DNA from: Clostridiaceae bacterium
GTDB lineage: Bacteria; Bacillota; Clostridia; Oscillospirales; Acutalibacteraceae
Reading direction: 5' to 3'
DNA length: 50,592 nt
Assembly: GCA_016296885.1 (NCBI GenBank)
Contig: JAEDHT010000013.1
Location: forward strand, 1 to 50,592
In this document: positions 24,812 through 34,300 of the stretch, in pieces
Layout of the letters: each line of letters opens with the position of its first letter
How positions within the stretch are numbered: position 1 is the stretch's first letter
Position numbers and translations under genes: made by a program
Notes under the pieces: model-generated
Told to the model about the DNA's origin: nothing
The model's database searches: none
Seen by the model: only the letters and a program-made list of their open reading frames with translations

Positions 24812-27589
24812 TTACATATTTCCGCTTCTTTCAAGCCACTGCTGATATGTTAGCAGAACTTTTCGTTTTTTAGAACCCTCATGCGGTCCTACAATGCCCA
24901 TAGCCTCAAGATCATCTACAAGGCGACCGGCTCTGGCATATCCTACCTTTAATCTTCTTTGAAGAAGACTTACGCTCGCTTCGCCAGCCTCAACTACGCA
25001 TTTTATAGCATCCTCTGTGAGTGGATCAGCATCTCCTGAAGGCTCTGATGAAGGCTCATTCTTTTTATTACTACTTATCTGACTTTCTGCAATGAAATCA
25101 ATTTGCTCAATTACATCTTCGTTAAACTCAGGACTATTATCATCCTGCTTGAAGAAATCTGTAATATTTTCTATCTCCTCATCTGAGGCGTAACCACCCT
25201 GCACACGTATTGGCTTGGAAATACCAATAGGCATACATAGCATATCACCTTTTCCTATCAACTTATCTGCTCCACCCGCATCTAGTATTGTGCGAGAATC
25301 TGTCTGAGATGAAACTTTAAGTGCAATACGACTTGGGATATTTGCTTTTATAACACCTGTGATAACATCAACAGATGGTCTTTGAGTGGCGATTACAAGG
25401 TGCATACCGGCCGCACGAGCCATCTGAGCCAATCTGAAAATGGCATCCTCCACTTCTTTTGGTGCTGCCATCATAAGATCAGAAAGTTCGTCTATAGCTA
25501 TAACAATTTGTTCTAGCTTTTTGGTTGGGCCTGTGACAGAATCTTCTTCACCATTTTCCTGTGCTTCAAGCATCTTATTTAAATTATTCTCAACAATCTT
25601 ATTGTAACCATGAATATCTCTTGCGCCACACTCTGAAAACGACCTATACCTCTCAAGCATTTCATTTACAGCCCAGTTTAAAGCACCGGCCGCCTTTTTA
25701 GGATCAGATACAACCGGAATTAACAAGTGTGGTACACTCTTATACTTAGAAAATTCAACCATTTTAGGGTCAATTAGTATCAGCTTAACCTCATCCGGAG
25801 TAGCTTTATAAAGTATACTAAGCAAGATAGAATTAACACATACAGACTTACCCGAGCCTGTTGTACCTGCTATAAGTAGGTGAGGAAGTTTCGCAAGGTC
25901 TATAGAGAATATATTGCCGGAAATATCTCTGCCAATAACACAGGATAATTTGCTCTTTGCATCTCTAAATGTATCAGAGTCGATAAGCTCTCTCATAGAT
26001 ACCATGCTGACAGTTTTGTTAGGAACCTCTATGCCCACAGCGGCTTTGCCGGGGATAGGCGCTTCTATACGCACACCAAGTGCGGCCAAATTAAGTGCTA
26101 TATCATCAGCAAGATTTGTAATTTTGCTGATTTTAACACCTGGTGCAGGCTGTATCTCATATCTGGTAACTGATGGGCCACGGCAAATATTTAATATCTT
26201 TGCCTTAACATTGAAACTATCAAGCGTTTCAATAAGCTTTCTTGCGTTTTCATGCAACTCTGCTACCACACCGGTATCATCAGTTGCTTTTGCCTCTAAG
26301 AGAAGCTCTACTGATGGAAATTTATGTATTTTTTCAGTTTCATCCTCTTTAATGGCGTTTTTTCTAATCTCTTCATCAATCTCTTTGCTATATTGGATTG
26401 TTTGAAGAGCTGTTTCTTTCTTTGAAGAAGTTGCTGTTTTATACAAATCAATTGGTACAGAGGCAATATCATCCTCTTCCCTTTGTTCTTTTGAAATTTG
26501 TGTGCGAACAGGTTTCACTTTATATGCATGATGCTCAACATTGTTGTTAGTATCTATAACATCTTCATTCGCAGAAGGAGTGGTTACACTAATGGATGTA
26601 TTATTCTCATTTTCGCTGATAGTACCTAATGCAGGAACATTTTGCGGTTTAGCTTCCGTCTTAGAATAGCTAGTGCTTCCAAATGAAATTGCCTGTCTGA
26701 TATAGTCATCATCCGGAAAGTCATTATCTTCCTGCAATTTTCTTTTTTCTTCTTCTGCCTTTTTTACACGATCTTCATAATCGGCAATTTCTTGAGGTGT
26801 GAGCTTGTTAACGTCAATCACAGCTGACACTAATCTATCGGCTTTTTTTCTTTTATCACGTTTACGAACCTCGCCGTCTAGTGGTATATCGATCATCACT
26901 TTGTCTTTTTGTTCATGATCAATATTATCTCTTTCGTTCTTTCTTTCAATCACACGTTGTTTATATTGCTCATTTACAACCTTAATTTTATCGACCGGTT
27001 TTTTTAGCGTATCGGTAATATTTATGACAGTTATCCCTGCGAAAAGCATTATAAAAAGTGCAAGAAGAAGTATACATGTTATCCTTGCACCAACATCCCC
27101 CATAAGCGAACGAAGCGGTATTGAAATAATATTTCCTAGAAGTCCTGTGCCAAATACCGAAAAATCATTTGAACCCAAATGAGCTAGTTTAGCAAAGTAT
27201 TCAGTAAAACTACTCACATCTGATGCAAACAAATTTATTATTGTAGCAGACAAAACCGTTATAGTGGTAATCATAGTAAATTTATAATTTACCCTTTTTT
27301 GCCCTTTTGCTGTAGATATTGCAAGGTAAATCAGTAATGTCGGAATTGATATCGACAGCCAACCACCAAGCCATAGGCAAAAATTATGCATACACAACCA
27401 GAAGTTTTCGCCTTTTATAAGTATCAAAAAAGTAATAAAAATCGCAATTATAAACAGAACGATGCCCTTTGATGACGAATTTTCAACTTTTGTTGTATTA
27501 GCCTTAGATTCCGATTTCTTTGAGGTCTGTGTATTTGAATTTTTACCTTTATTTGTAGAATTCGGTTTTGTTTTTGTTCCTTGAGCCAA
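24812..27589 (-). CDS. ftsK: FtsK/SpoIIIE DNA translocase
   Basis: This 925-residue septal DNA pump moves chromosome DNA through the closing division or sporulation septum. Four hydrophobic segments occupy ~40-195, then a charged linker (~200-430), the alpha/beta motor domains with Walker A GTTGSGKS (575-582) and Walker B LVIAIDELSDLM, and a C-terminal gamma winged helix (from ~850) ending in KVLLTYQQW, which reads KOPS/SRS-type polar sequences. The start is TTG at 27589 with AGAGGTG 7 bases upstream. SpoIIIE or FtsK type cannot be separated by sequence alone. It follows uppP in the tepA unit. Confidence 0.95.
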   Translation of the reverse strand: MAQGTKTKPNSTNKGKNSNTQTSKKSESKANTTKVENSSSKGIVLFIIAIFITFLILIKGENFWLCMHNFCLWLGGWLSISIPTLLIYLAISTAKGQKRVNYKFTMITTITVLSATIINLFASDVSSFTEYFAKLAHLGSNDFSVFGTGLLGNIISIPLRSLMGDVGARITCILLLALFIMLFAGITVINITDTLKKPVDKIKVVNEQYKQRVIERKNERDNIDHEQKDKVMIDIPLDGEVRKRDKRKKADRLVSAVIDVNKLTPQEIADYEDRVKKAEEEKRKLQEDNDFPDDDYIRQAISFGSTSYSKTEAKPQNVPALGTISENENNTSISVTTPSANEDVIDTNNNVEHHAYKVKPVRTQISKEQREEDDIASVPIDLYKTATSSKKETALQTIQYSKEIDEEIRKNAIKEDETEKIHKFPSVELLLEAKATDDTGVVAELHENARKLIETLDSFNVKAKILNICRGPSVTRYEIQPAPGVKISKITNLADDIALNLAALGVRIEAPIPGKAAVGIEVPNKTVSMVSMRELIDSDTFRDAKSKLSCVIGRDISGNIFSIDLAKLPHLLIAGTTGSGKSVCVNSILLSILYKATPDEVKLILIDPKMVEFSKYKSVPHLLIPVVSDPKKAAGALNWAVNEMLERYRSFSECGARDIHGYNKIVENNLNKMLEAQENGEEDSVTGPTKKLEQIVIAIDELSDLMMAAPKEVEDAIFRLAQMARAAGMHLVIATQRPSVDVITGVIKANIPSRIALKVSSQTDSRTILDAGGADKLIGKGDMLCMPIGISKPIRVQGGYASDEEIENITDFFKQDDNSPEFNEDVIEQIDFIAESQISSNKKNEPSSEPSGDADPLTEDAIKCVVEAGEASVSLLQRRLKVGYARAGRLVDDLEAMGIVGPHEGSKKRKVLLTYQQWLERSGNM

Positions 27590-27606
27590 AATCTTACACC
27601 TCTGAT

Positions 27607-28494
27607 TTATTTAACGATTGAAGTTACAACGGTAGCGACACCCAGAACAGCTGTATATATCACAAATATAAACATCCTATCCTTAGATAACATCCACTTA
27701 AACAGCTTTATAGCCAGCACGCCCACAACGGCTGATACAGCCACACCAACAACAATAGGTAATATACCAATATCATTAATAGGATTAACATCTGTAGATA
27801 ATGCATCCTTCAGCTCAAGTACAGCTGCTGCAAAAATAGACGGAATACCGAGAACAAAAGAATAGTCGAGAGCCGCCTGTTTATCAATTCCTCTCATTTG
27901 TGCCACTGCTAAAGTGGAACCGGATCTAGAAAGTCCTGATAGAACTGCTGCAAAGCATTGTGTTATACCTACACAAATCGAGTCAACAACATTATATCTT
28001 TTTCTAATTTTATTTTTCTTCAAATTGTTTTTGTTAAAGAAAATTCCTGTTGTTAACAATAAACTAGTTAGTATAAGAGAAACACCAACTACCCATAAAT
28101 ACTCACTGGAGCTAAAAATTTCCGCCAAATCCTTAAAGTTTGTGTCTTCTAAAAATGGCACCGGAACAAATAGTAAAAACAGTGGTAGTAAGCCTATTAT
28201 CAACATAAAAATCATATTTCGATCATGACTCATATTTTTAAAGGTAAATTTACCTTTAAAGATATCTGAAATTATGGAAATAAATTCTTTAATAAGATTC
28301 CAGACAAGCTTGCGATACACCACAAGAACCGCTACAAGCGTACCAATATGTAACATCACATTCATAAATAGATTGCTTTCTAGATCAACACCAAGCAGTG
28401 CTTTGGTGAGAGCTAAATGACCACTACTGGATACTGGCAAAAACTCTGTAAGTCCTTGCACGATTCCTAAAATAATCGACTGTATTATGTTCAT
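27607..28494 (-). CDS. uppP: undecaprenyl-diphosphatase
   Basis: The 295-residue integral membrane phosphatase recycles undecaprenyl pyrophosphate to the monophosphate carrier for peptidoglycan and other wall polymers, and gives bacitracin resistance when abundant. The conserved GIVQGLTEFLPVSSSGHL (residues ~9-26) and SGLSRSGSTLA motifs are both intact, with about eight hydrophobic segments. The length is slightly above typical because of a Lys/Asn-rich cytoplasmic loop near the middle. AGAGGGG precedes the ATG, and a hairpin at 28516-28546 lies between tepA and this gene. Confidence 0.96.
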   Translation of the reverse strand: MNIIQSIILGIVQGLTEFLPVSSSGHLALTKALLGVDLESNLFMNVMLHIGTLVAVLVVYRKLVWNLIKEFISIISDIFKGKFTFKNMSHDRNMIFMLIIGLLPLFLLFVPVPFLEDTNFKDLAEIFSSSEYLWVVGVSLILTSLLLTTGIFFNKNNLKKNKIRKRYNVVDSICVGITQCFAAVLSGLSRSGSTLAVAQMRGIDKQAALDYSFVLGIPSIFAAAVLELKDALSTDVNPINDIGILPIVVGVAVSAVVGVLAIKLFKWMLSKDRMFIFVIYTAVLGVATVVTSIVK

Positions 28495-28515
28495 CTATGT
28501 ATAACCCCTCTTTGC

Positions 28516-28546
28516 GCCGATTGGCTACTATTAGCAGACAATCGGC
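28516..28546 (-). promoter_or_regulatory. hairpin in the tepA-uppP spacer
   Basis: GCCGATTG (28516-28523) pairs with CAATCGGC (28539-28546), and inner GCTA/TAGC (28524-28527, 28532-28535) extends the stem. On the minus strand no U-tract follows, so it is not a classic terminator. It could moderate read-through or stabilise the uppP message. Confidence 0.55.
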
Positions 28547-28562
28547 AATGTTTAAATTAAAA

Positions 28563-29312
28563 TTATTTTTTACTCTTTTCTTTATCTATCATTGAATAAA
28601 GGCATTCCAGGGCGTCACTGAGGTTACCAACTTCATCAATAAGCCCTTCTTTCACGGCATCGTCACCCTCTAATATTGTTCCAACATCCATAACAAGCTC
28701 ACCGGTATTCATAGCAAGCTCATTATATCTATCACTGTGAATATTAGAATTATCAGCAACGAAATTATTTATGCGCTCCTGCATTCTATGAAAATACTCA
28801 AATGTTTGAGGAACACCCAGTGTAAGACCCGTCATACGTACAGGGTGTACTGTCATTGATGCAGACTTAGCTATAAATGATTTTTTAGCCGCAACAGCCA
28901 AAGGAACGCCAATCGAATGTCCTCCTCCGAGTACTAGTGAGACGGTTGGCTTCTTTATACCAGCCAAAAGCTCAGCTATAGCAAGACCTGCTTCAACATC
29001 ACCACCTTGTGTGTTGAGCAAAATTAAAAGGCCGTCTATCCTATCATCTTCCTCAACTGCCACTATCTGGGGTATCACGTGCTCATACTTGGTTGTTTTA
29101 TTATCAGATGGGAGGATAAAATGTCCCTCTATCTGTCCTATTATCGTTAGACAATGAATAACATATTTACCATTAGTGGTGACAGAACCTGTTTTTTCTA
29201 TTTCATCCAGCTTGTCATCGGTAGAAGCTTCTTCTTGGTTTGAGTTTTCGTTATTTTGTTGATTATCATCAAAGACGAACACTCTTTGATTCAAATCAAA
29301 ATACTTATGCAT
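28563..29312 (-). CDS. tepA: TepA/ClpP-fold serine protease (translocation-enhancing protein)
   Basis: The 249-residue ClpP-superfamily protein is most like TepA (YmfB), linked to processing during protein export in Bacillus. A charged Asn/Gln-rich N-terminal stretch precedes the crotonase/ClpP fold: LLILLNTQGGDVEAGLAIAELL, the nucleophile region GGGHSIGVPLAVAA (Ser) and MTVHPVRM (His), then a helical segment with GTILEGDDAVKEGLIDEVG. The ATG at 29366 would lie almost at the predicted transcription start, so the ATG at 29312 with TTGGAGGTG upstream is preferred. It is the first gene of a unit with uppP and ftsK, matching the tepA-spoIIIE neighbourhood in Bacillus. Confidence 0.88.
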   Translation of the reverse strand: MHKYFDLNQRVFVFDDNQQNNENSNQEEASTDDKLDEIEKTGSVTTNGKYVIHCLTIIGQIEGHFILPSDNKTTKYEHVIPQIVAVEEDDRIDGLLILLNTQGGDVEAGLAIAELLAGIKKPTVSLVLGGGHSIGVPLAVAAKKSFIAKSASMTVHPVRMTGLTLGVPQTFEYFHRMQERINNFVADNSNIHSDRYNELAMNTGELVMDVGTILEGDDAVKEGLIDEVGNLSDALECLYSMIDKEKSKK

Positions 29313-29374
29313 ATAAAGCACCTCCAAGACTATTATCTCGAATTTAAGCGCTAATATACATTTCATACTTTGAT

Positions 29375-29403
29375 ATTATAACATTTTATCAAAACAATAT
29401 CAA
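29375..29403 (-). promoter_or_regulatory. near-consensus sigma-A promoter of the tepA unit
   Basis: On the minus strand TTGATA (29403 to 29398), a 17-base spacer and TATAAT (29380 to 29375) with TGT just upstream (extended -10) make one of the best promoters in the window. The predicted transcript start near 29368 leaves a leader of about 55 bases before the tepA ATG at 29312. Confidence 0.85.
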
Positions 29404-29471
29404 GTAGAATATTGTCTTTTGCGCCAAAAAGCTTTTCTAAATATATTATTCGGGAATTCAAAAAGATATGC

Positions 29472-29517
29472 AAATAAAAAGGCTTGCAGTATATATATTT
29501 GCATACTGTAAGCCTTT
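29472..29517 (-). terminator. rho-independent terminator of the luxS-to-yhbY unit
   Basis: A 15-bp stem (29478-29492 with 29503-29517, one G.U pair) with a 10-base loop is followed on the minus strand by TTTTTATTTG. It lies 14 bases beyond the yhbY stop and separates that long unit from the tepA promoter. Confidence 0.9.
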
Positions 29518-29530
29518 AATCAAAGTTATT

Positions 29531-29833
29531 TTACTTCGCCTTTTTTGGAAGCACTATTTTAGGGTCTTTTTGATTTTTTCTATATAGCACAAATTTAGAT
29601 CCGATAACCTGAACAACATCACAATTTACACTGGCTGCAATGCTCTCAGCTACCTCTCTTGGTGTTACATCAGAGCTCTCAAGCACCTTGCCTTTTATAA
29701 TTTCTCTTGCTGTAAGTGCATCGTCCGCTTGTTTAATAATCTGTTCGCTCATTCCTCCTTTGCCCACCATCAATATAGTGTCTATATTGGTTGCCAGTGA
29801 GCGAAGATAAGCTCTTTGTTTGCTTGTAAGCAT
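29531..29833 (-). CDS. yhbY: YhbY-type CRM-domain RNA-binding protein
   Basis: This 100-residue single-domain CRM protein is like YhbY/YqeI, which binds pre-50S ribosomal particles. It starts MLTSKQRAYLRSLA, has the GKGGMSEQI motif (the GxxG loop) in the first half, and EVAESIAASVNCDVVQVIGSKFVLYR at the end, as usual for the family. GGAG precedes the ATG, 15 bases after rdgB. It is the last gene of its unit, directly before a strong terminator. Confidence 0.93.
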   Translation of the reverse strand: MLTSKQRAYLRSLATNIDTILMVGKGGMSEQIIKQADDALTAREIIKGKVLESSDVTPREVAESIAASVNCDVVQVIGSKFVLYRKNQKDPKIVLPKKAK

Positions 29834-29848
29834 TATGTTTTCTCCTTA

Positions 29849-30442
29849 TTACAATATTTTTTTCAATTCATCTGCAAATTTTCTAAGTGCTTTGCCACGA
29901 TGACTTGCGCTGTCCTTTTCACCCGGTGTACATAGTGCAAATGTTTTATCAAATTCATTGCATATGAACACAGGATCATATCCAAATCCCTCATTACCTT
30001 GTGGCACTTTTGCGATCTTTCCAAAGCACTCTCCATTCACTTGGATAGTTGTTTTATCATCTATGATGCAATAAATACACGTTGTAAAATGTGCACCACG
30101 TTCTGAATCAAACACATTTTCCATATTACTTAAAAGTTTTGTTACATTGTCTTTATCTGTGGCATTTTCTCCTGCATAGCGTGCTGTATGAACACCTGGG
30201 GCACCATTCAGCGCATCTACAGAAAGACCAGTATCATCTGCTATAACAGGCATCTTTGCAATTTTATAAGCATTTTCGGCTTTTAGCTTTGCATTCTCGG
30301 CAAAAGTGTCTCCGTTTTCATCTACATCACCGAGATTGATACCAATTTGCTTAGGTGTGACAACATCAACACCCAGTGGAGCCAATATTCTTGAAAGCTC
30401 AGAAAGCTTGTGTTGATTATTTGAAGCAAGTAATAATTTCAT
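29849..30442 (-). CDS. rdgB: XTP/dITP diphosphatase (HAM1/RdgB)
   Basis: This 197-residue house-cleaning pyrophosphatase hydrolyses XTP, dITP and ITP to monophosphates, so deaminated purines are kept out of DNA and RNA. Motifs are LLASNNQHK near the N-terminus, ENGDTFAENAKLKA, VIADDTGLSVDALNGAPGVHTARYAG, GFGYDPVF and SHRGKAL near the C-terminus. The frame allows an ATG at 30460, but AGGTG lies 7 bases before the ATG at 30442, which also matches the family start. It follows ftsY by about 20 bases. Confidence 0.95.
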   Translation of the reverse strand: MKLLLASNNQHKLSELSRILAPLGVDVVTPKQIGINLGDVDENGDTFAENAKLKAENAYKIAKMPVIADDTGLSVDALNGAPGVHTARYAGENATDKDNVTKLLSNMENVFDSERGAHFTTCIYCIIDDKTTIQVNGECFGKIAKVPQGNEGFGYDPVFICNEFDKTFALCTPGEKDSASHRGKALRKFADELKKIL

Positions 30443-30462
30443 TTTTTCACCTGAAATCATAA

Positions 30463-31380
30463 TTATTTTGAGTCCTTTGTAAAGAGGGCTCTTGCAAATT
30501 CTTTAGAGTTGAATGGCTGTAGATCATCAATCTGTTCACCAACACCAATATATTTTACAGGAATTTCAAGCTCATTAGAAATGGATATAACCACGCCACC
30601 CTTGGCTGTACCATCGAGCTTTGTTAGTACAATACCTGTTATACCGGCTGCATTTTGGAATTCTCTAGCCTGACTTACTGCGTTTTGACCTGTAGTAGCA
30701 TCAAGAACAAGCAAAACCTCTTTGTCTGCATTAGGCAATTCTCTATCAATAACTCTGTTAATCTTTTCAAGCTCTGCCATAAGATGGCGCTTATTGTGCA
30801 ATCTGCCTGCTGTATCACATATGATAACATCAGCACCACGAGCCTTAGCGGCTGATATTGCATCAAAAACAACTGCGGCAGGGTCCGATCCCTCTTGCTG
30901 TTTTACTATATCTGTGTTGGCTCTCTCAGCCCAGATTTCTAGTTGTTCTATTGCAGCAGCTCTAAATGTATCAGCAGCAGCTAATAGAACCTTTTTTCCC
31001 TTTGACTGTAAGTGAGAAGCCATTTTTCCTATAGTTGTGGTTTTTCCAACTCCGTTAACACCTATTATAAGTATAACAGATGGTTTAGTAGAAACACGAA
31101 GTTCTTCATCACAACTCATCATACCAATTATAACTTCTTCTAACAAATCGTTAATTTTTGCGGGATCTGTTATACCCTGACGTTTAACCTCTTTTCTCAG
31201 AGCAGAGCAAATATTTTCTGCCGTAACCATACCAACATCGCTCATAATAAGAAGCTCTTCCAGTTCTTCAAAAAGCTCTTCATCAATCTTTGTAAATGAA
31301 TTGAGCATCGTGTTGATTTGTGTCATTACGGATTCTCTTGTCTTTTTTAATCCATCTTTAATCTTTTGAAAGAAACCCAT
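30463..31380 (-). CDS. ftsY: signal recognition particle receptor FtsY
   Basis: The 305-residue GTPase is the membrane-associated SRP receptor that docks Ffh-bound ribosomes at the translocon. It has only a short amphipathic start (MGFFQKIKDGLKKTRESV) and no long acidic A domain, as in many Gram-positives. The N domain is followed by the G domain, with GVNGVGKTT, DTFRAAAIEQL, DTAGRLHNK, TKLDGTAKGG and a C-terminal GVGEQIDDLQPF. AGGAGG lies upstream, 14 bases after smc. The partner gene ffh is on the opposite strand at 46064-47413. Confidence 0.97.
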   Translation of the reverse strand: MGFFQKIKDGLKKTRESVMTQINTMLNSFTKIDEELFEELEELLIMSDVGMVTAENICSALRKEVKRQGITDPAKINDLLEEVIIGMMSCDEELRVSTKPSVILIIGVNGVGKTTTIGKMASHLQSKGKKVLLAAADTFRAAAIEQLEIWAERANTDIVKQQEGSDPAAVVFDAISAAKARGADVIICDTAGRLHNKRHLMAELEKINRVIDRELPNADKEVLLVLDATTGQNAVSQAREFQNAAGITGIVLTKLDGTAKGGVVISISNELEIPVKYIGVGEQIDDLQPFNSKEFARALFTKDSK

Positions 31381-31394
31381 ATGGTTATTCCTCC

Positions 31395-34300
31395 TTAACC
31401 TATCTTTCCTAATTTTTCAGCAACCTCTGTTGCTCGTAATTCGAGAAGCTTAGATATTCCTTTATCTTGCATGGTAACACCATAAAGAACATCAGCCTCT
31501 TCCATAGTACCACGTCTATGAGTGATGAGAATAAACTGAGTTTTGTCATTCATCCTGCGCAGATACTCTGCAAATCTATAAACATTTACATCATCAAGTG
31601 CAGCCTCGATCTCATCCATCACACAGAATGGTGCCGGACTAACCTTCATTATAGCAAAATATAGAGAAATTGCAACTAAAGCCTTTTCACCACCCGAAAG
31701 AAGTTCAAGGTGTTCTACTATTTTACCTGGTGGATTGCATATAATATCTATTCCGCTTCCTAGAATGTCATCTGGATTGGTTAGCTCTAATGATGCCTTA
31801 CCACCGCCGAATAGCTCTTTAAAGGTTTCGCCAAAGTTCTTATTAATCTCATTGAACCTCTGAACAAACATAGTTGCCATTTGTTTTACAAGGTCATTTA
31901 TCAGCTTTTCAATATCTTCCTTTGATTGCTCTACATCCCCCACCTGCTTGCTCATAAACGTGTATCTTTCAAATACCTCTTTGTATTCTTCGATAGCACT
32001 AACATTTATACTTCCAAGATTTCTAATCTTAGATTTGAGCTCGTTTAGGCGTTTATTAGCAAGTGTAGAGTTATCAATCTGAATACACTCTCGTTCAGCT
32101 TCGTTTTTAGTAAGCTCATATTCATCCCAAAGCTTTGAGATGATATCATCATACTTCTTTTGAAGACTTATTTTTCTTTCTTCGAGTCTGGTAAGCTCTC
32201 TAGCAATATTTTCACGCTGAGACTGCCTATCTCTTTCATTTTGGCGAAGTGATGTGGCGTGCTTGTCCAAATCAAGTCGTTGTTCATTAATTATGTTAAT
32301 TTCCTCTTTTAGTTTTTCACATTCAGAGTTTTTTTGCTGTGACTGCATAGTGTATTGCTCTACAGTTTGATCCTTTTGCTTGTTAAGATCTGAAACTGCC
32401 TCTATTCGCTCTAACAATTCCTGCTTACGTGCAGATTGATTTTGACTATTTATCTTAGCAGTATCTATCTCAGAGGTAAGAGCTTCAATTTCTTTTTCTA
32501 AAACCGCTGTTTGAAGACGTATTTTTTCCAGTTCTTCGTTAAGAAGCTCTTTATTTTTAGATATCTTGTCTTTATCACCTGTAATCAAAGCAATATCAGC
32601 TTCAGTTTCAATTATCTGCCTGCTTAGCTCTTCTATTCTCTGATGTGCGCTCTCACGCTCAGACATAAAGCTTTTTGTTCGAGCTGAAGACGTCTCGTCT
32701 TCCTCAATCATCAATTTTAGGGCTCTTTTTGAGTTTTCCAGCTCACTTTTTCTGCCCTGAATCTCTGTATCAAACTTTATCTTATCTTCACGATTATTCG
32801 CTATGTCTGCTTCAAAGGCGAGTATATCAGCTTTTACTTTTTCTGCCTTTTGAATTGTTGTCTTATATTGTGCAACCAACTCATCAGCTTGTTCTTGGAG
32901 TTTTTTGGTCTTCTCACGATAAGCCTGTATATCACTACTCCTGCTCAAGATACCTGATTTTTTTCCAAATGAACCACCGGTAAGCGAACCACCCGCATTT
33001 ACAACTTGTCCATCAAGAGTAACAATTTTATATTTGTAATTATATTTCTTTGCGATAGTTGTAGCACAATCGATATCTGAGACAATAACAGTTCTGCCAA
33101 GTAAGCTACCTATTATCTCTGAAAAACGGCTTTCATATTCACACAAAGAATTTGCTATGCCGATATATCCATCGTTACTCTGCAGATTACTGTCATGAAT
33201 TATGTTGCTTTTAATATTTGTTAACGGCAAGAAAGTTGCTCTACCGGAGTTTGTCCGTTTGAGAAAAGCAATTGCACTTTTTGCCGATTGTTCATCATTA
33301 CAAACAATATTCTGCATAGCCGCACCGAGGGCTATTTCAATTGCTGTGGCATATTTTGCAGGTACATTTATTATTCTTGATATTGGACCAATTATACCGG
33401 ATAATACTCCGTGCGAAACCTCCTTCATAACAGCTTTTACGCTGTTTGAAAATCCTTCAAGATTTTTCTCAAGGTCTTCAAGTATTTTGGTTCTTCTTTC
33501 ATATTCCTTAGAATCAAGATAAAATTTATCTGCTTCCTGCTTTATTTTTTCTGCTTTTGCAATTCTATTGTTATATAACATTCTGCAACCATCAAGTGAT
33601 TGTTCTGAGCTTTGTATTTTTTCTCTACATTGTGCAGAATGTAATTCCAGTTGTAATATATACTTTTCGATATTCTGAATTGATTTTTCTGCTTCTTCTT
33701 TTGAAGTTCGCAGATCGGCAAGTCGGTTGCCTATCTCCTCTAAAGAACTGGTTGCAGACATCTCTTTTATTCGTGCCTCTGCACACTTGCTATTAAGTGA
33801 TGCAAGGCGTGTAGTAAGTTTCTGAGTTTTATCCGAGAATTTGAGTGCATCTTCATTAATAGAATTAAGACTTTTAGCCTTTTCTGCATACTCTGTAAGA
33901 CTATGCTCAATTATAGATTTTTTCTCTGTAATTAGACTAGTCTTTTCGGCACATAGTTTTTCTAATGAGCTACACGATTCCTCTGTAAGCTTTATCTCAT
34001 CAGTTAATCTATCTATCTCCTGATTATTATGTAATATGTCATTTTTGGCAAGTACAATGTTTTCATTGATTTGAGCTATCTCTTGCTCTAGTGCTGAAAT
34101 GCTGTTTCTAATATTGTCTATGTCCACATTTTTTAATGCAAACTGCTTATAGAGCTCCTCTGTATCTGAGCGAATTTGCTCCAGCTCTCTTTCGATATCT
34201 GCATAGTCAGCATTTGCAACAGATAGCTTTTCTTCTTGTTCACGCAGTGCATTTTCAGATTTATTAAGAGTGTCAAGCCATAGGGCGATTTCAAGCCCCT

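Noticed and set aside
25914..26405. 163-codon plus-strand frame opposite ftsK
   Set aside because: Antisense shadow of conserved FtsK codons, without recognisable domain or start signal.
29313..29366. N-terminal extension of tepA from ATG 29366
   Set aside because: The predicted transcript starts near 29368, and a strong ribosome binding site serves ATG 29312.
29449..29460. Twelve bases (TTCGGGAATTCA) identical to part of the palindrome at 7111-7122
   Set aside because: Short, contains a common EcoRI-like core, and lacks the other arm here. Probably chance.
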